Assembly (NCBI GenBank): GCA_945865675.1
Contig: CAMBFO010000016.1
Location: forward strand, 1 to 32,700
DNA from: Comamonas sp. lk
GTDB lineage: Bacteria > Pseudomonadota > Gammaproteobacteria > Burkholderiales > Burkholderiaceae_C
DNA length: 32,700 nt
Direction: 5' to 3'
The position numbers and the translations under genes are program-made. This document shows positions 31,805 through 32,700 of this stretch, one piece after another. Numbering within the stretch: the stretch's first letter is position 1; the number at the start of each line of letters is the position of its first letter. The notes beneath the pieces were generated by a model. The model had not been told where the DNA came from. It ran no database searches and was given only the letters and a program-made list of their open reading frames with translations.

Positions 31805-32700
31805 ATGCAACAGACCCACAATCTTGGCGTCACCTTGCGTCGTGGCGACGCCGGATTTGAGCAAGCCGTGCTCGGAACCAGTTTTACCGTGCGCGACCCT
31901 GGGCGCCGCCCGGAAATGGTGGTGCAGGCCAATAACGCCGATGAAGTCGTCTCGGCGGTGCGACAGGCCGCGCGAGCTGGCATGCACATAGGGATGTGTT
32001 CCGGTGGGCACAGCTGGGCACAAAACCATATCCGCGACGGTGGCCTGCTGCTGGACCTCTCGCGCCTGAAGTCGATTGAAGTCAACCCCATGAAGATGAC
32101 CGCCATCATCGGTCCGGGAGTTCTTGCGGGGGAGCTGAACTTGGCGCTGGTGGAGCATAAATTGTTTTTCCCCACGGCACACGCTTGGACCGTGGGCATG
32201 GGGGGCTTTTTATTGCAAGGTGGTTTTGGCTGGAACAGCCGCAACGTAGGCGTGGGGTGCGAAAACGTGATTGGTATCGACGTGGTGCTGGCCGACGGCA
32301 CGCTGGTGCACGCCAACGAGACCGACCATGCCGACCTGTACTGGGCGGCGCGCGGTGCGGGGCCGGGCTTTTTTGGCGTGGTGGTTTGCTTTCACCTGAA
32401 GCTGCACCCGCGCCCTCAATTCATCGGCATGAAGTTGCAGGTATTTCGCATCAAACACCTGGAAGAGGTATTGGCCTGGGCTGATCGCGTGGGGCCTTCG
32501 GTGTCGCCCAAGGTGGAGTTTCAGATCGTCATGAACCCCAAGGCCACTCTGATCAATGCCCATGGCATGGAGGTCGTTGCGCCGGTGATGGCGGATAGCT
32601 GGAACGAAGCGCGCGAGATGGTGGCCTTTATGGCCAATAGCCCAGTGCGTTCCAAGGCGAGCTTTACGCTGCCCCTGCTGCCCATGTCGCTGAACTTCAT
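31805..32700 (+). CDS. FAD-linked oxidase (BBE-like, FAD-binding type 4), truncated by the window end
   Basis: The open frame starts at ATG 31805 after AGGAAA (31795-31800) and runs off the right edge after 298 codons, with no stop. The N-terminal PCMH-type FAD domain has CSGGHSW, with His69 as the expected covalent FAD ligand, then the IIGPGVLAGELN, TVGMGGFLLQGGFGWNSRNVG and GAGPGFFGVV segments. At the site where berberine-bridge enzymes carry a second, cysteinyl FAD link the sequence is AHAWTVGMGG, with no Cys, so single covalent attachment is predicted. It lies 40 bp after the PhlG-like gene and probably oxidises a phenolic or alcohol substrate. The C-terminal BBE region is outside the window. 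Confidence 0.9.
   Translation, partial: MQQTHNLGVTLRRGDAGFEQAVLGTSFTVRDPGRRPEMVVQANNADEVVSAVRQAARAGMHIGMCSGGHSWAQNHIRDGGLLLDLSRLKSIEVNPMKMTAIIGPGVLAGELNLALVEHKLFFPTAHAWTVGMGGFLLQGGFGWNSRNVGVGCENVIGIDVVLADGTLVHANETDHADLYWAARGAGPGFFGVVVCFHLKLHPRPQFIGMKLQVFRIKHLEEVLAWADRVGPSVSPKVEFQIVMNPKATLINAHGMEVVAPVMADSWNEAREMVAFMANSPVRSKASFTLPLLPMSLNF

Noticed and set aside
32182-32211. Bicovalent FAD site as in berberine bridge enzymes
   Set aside because: The expected Cys position reads AHAWTVGMGG; no cysteine, so only the His69 linkage is predicted.

Overview
The window looks like the chromosome of a high-GC betaproteobacterium, most likely a member of the Comamonadaceae (inferred from codon use, the style of the type II secretion cluster, and the rpe/apaG/thiL/pgpA/cinA neighbourhood; no rRNA or other marker is present to settle this).

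Region 1 (1-11801) is a beta-glucan (laminarin-type) utilisation locus. It holds an ABC-transporter ATPase (73-1125), a leftward group of outer-membrane barrel, GH17 lipoprotein and GH30 enzyme (5716 down to 1139), and a rightward group of GH81 endo-glucanase, GH16 lipoprotein and a non-enzymatic lipoprotein with duplicated carbohydrate-binding-like domains (5967-11801). LacI-type palindromes (core TGAAAGCGCTTTCA) lie in the divergent promoter region (two copies, 150 bp apart) and in front of the non-enzymatic lipoprotein. A second element containing CCTAG recurs just upstream of the proposed promoters. Inferred logic: GH16, GH17 and GH81 cut the polymer outside or at the cell surface, the lipoprotein holds it, the barrel and ABC importer take up oligosaccharides, and the leaderless GH30 works in the cytoplasm. 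There is no SusC/SusD pair, so this would be a non-Bacteroidetes design. A strong terminator (11841-11880) closes the region.

Region 2 (11921-22392) is a type II secretion cluster in the order gspG-H-I-J-K-L-M-N-D-E-F. gspC and the prepilin peptidase gene gspO are absent from the window. This is the machine expected to export some of the enzymes encoded next door.

Region 3 (22419-29154) is mostly housekeeping: rpe (leftward), apaG, thiL, an AHSA1/SRPBCC protein, pgpA, pncC (CinA C-terminal type), a LysE-family exporter, a membrane-anchored FMN/glutamate-synthase-domain protein and a small outer-membrane barrel.

Region 4 (29166-32700) is accessory: a decayed fragment of a heptose-phosphate adenylyltransferase gene, a Phd/YefM-ParE toxin-antitoxin pair with a clear sigma70 promoter, then a TetR regulator, a PhlG-like C-C hydrolase with the expected zinc ligands, and a covalent-FAD oxidase cut by the window end. 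The last three look like a small aromatic (acylphloroglucinol or phloretin-like) catabolic unit.
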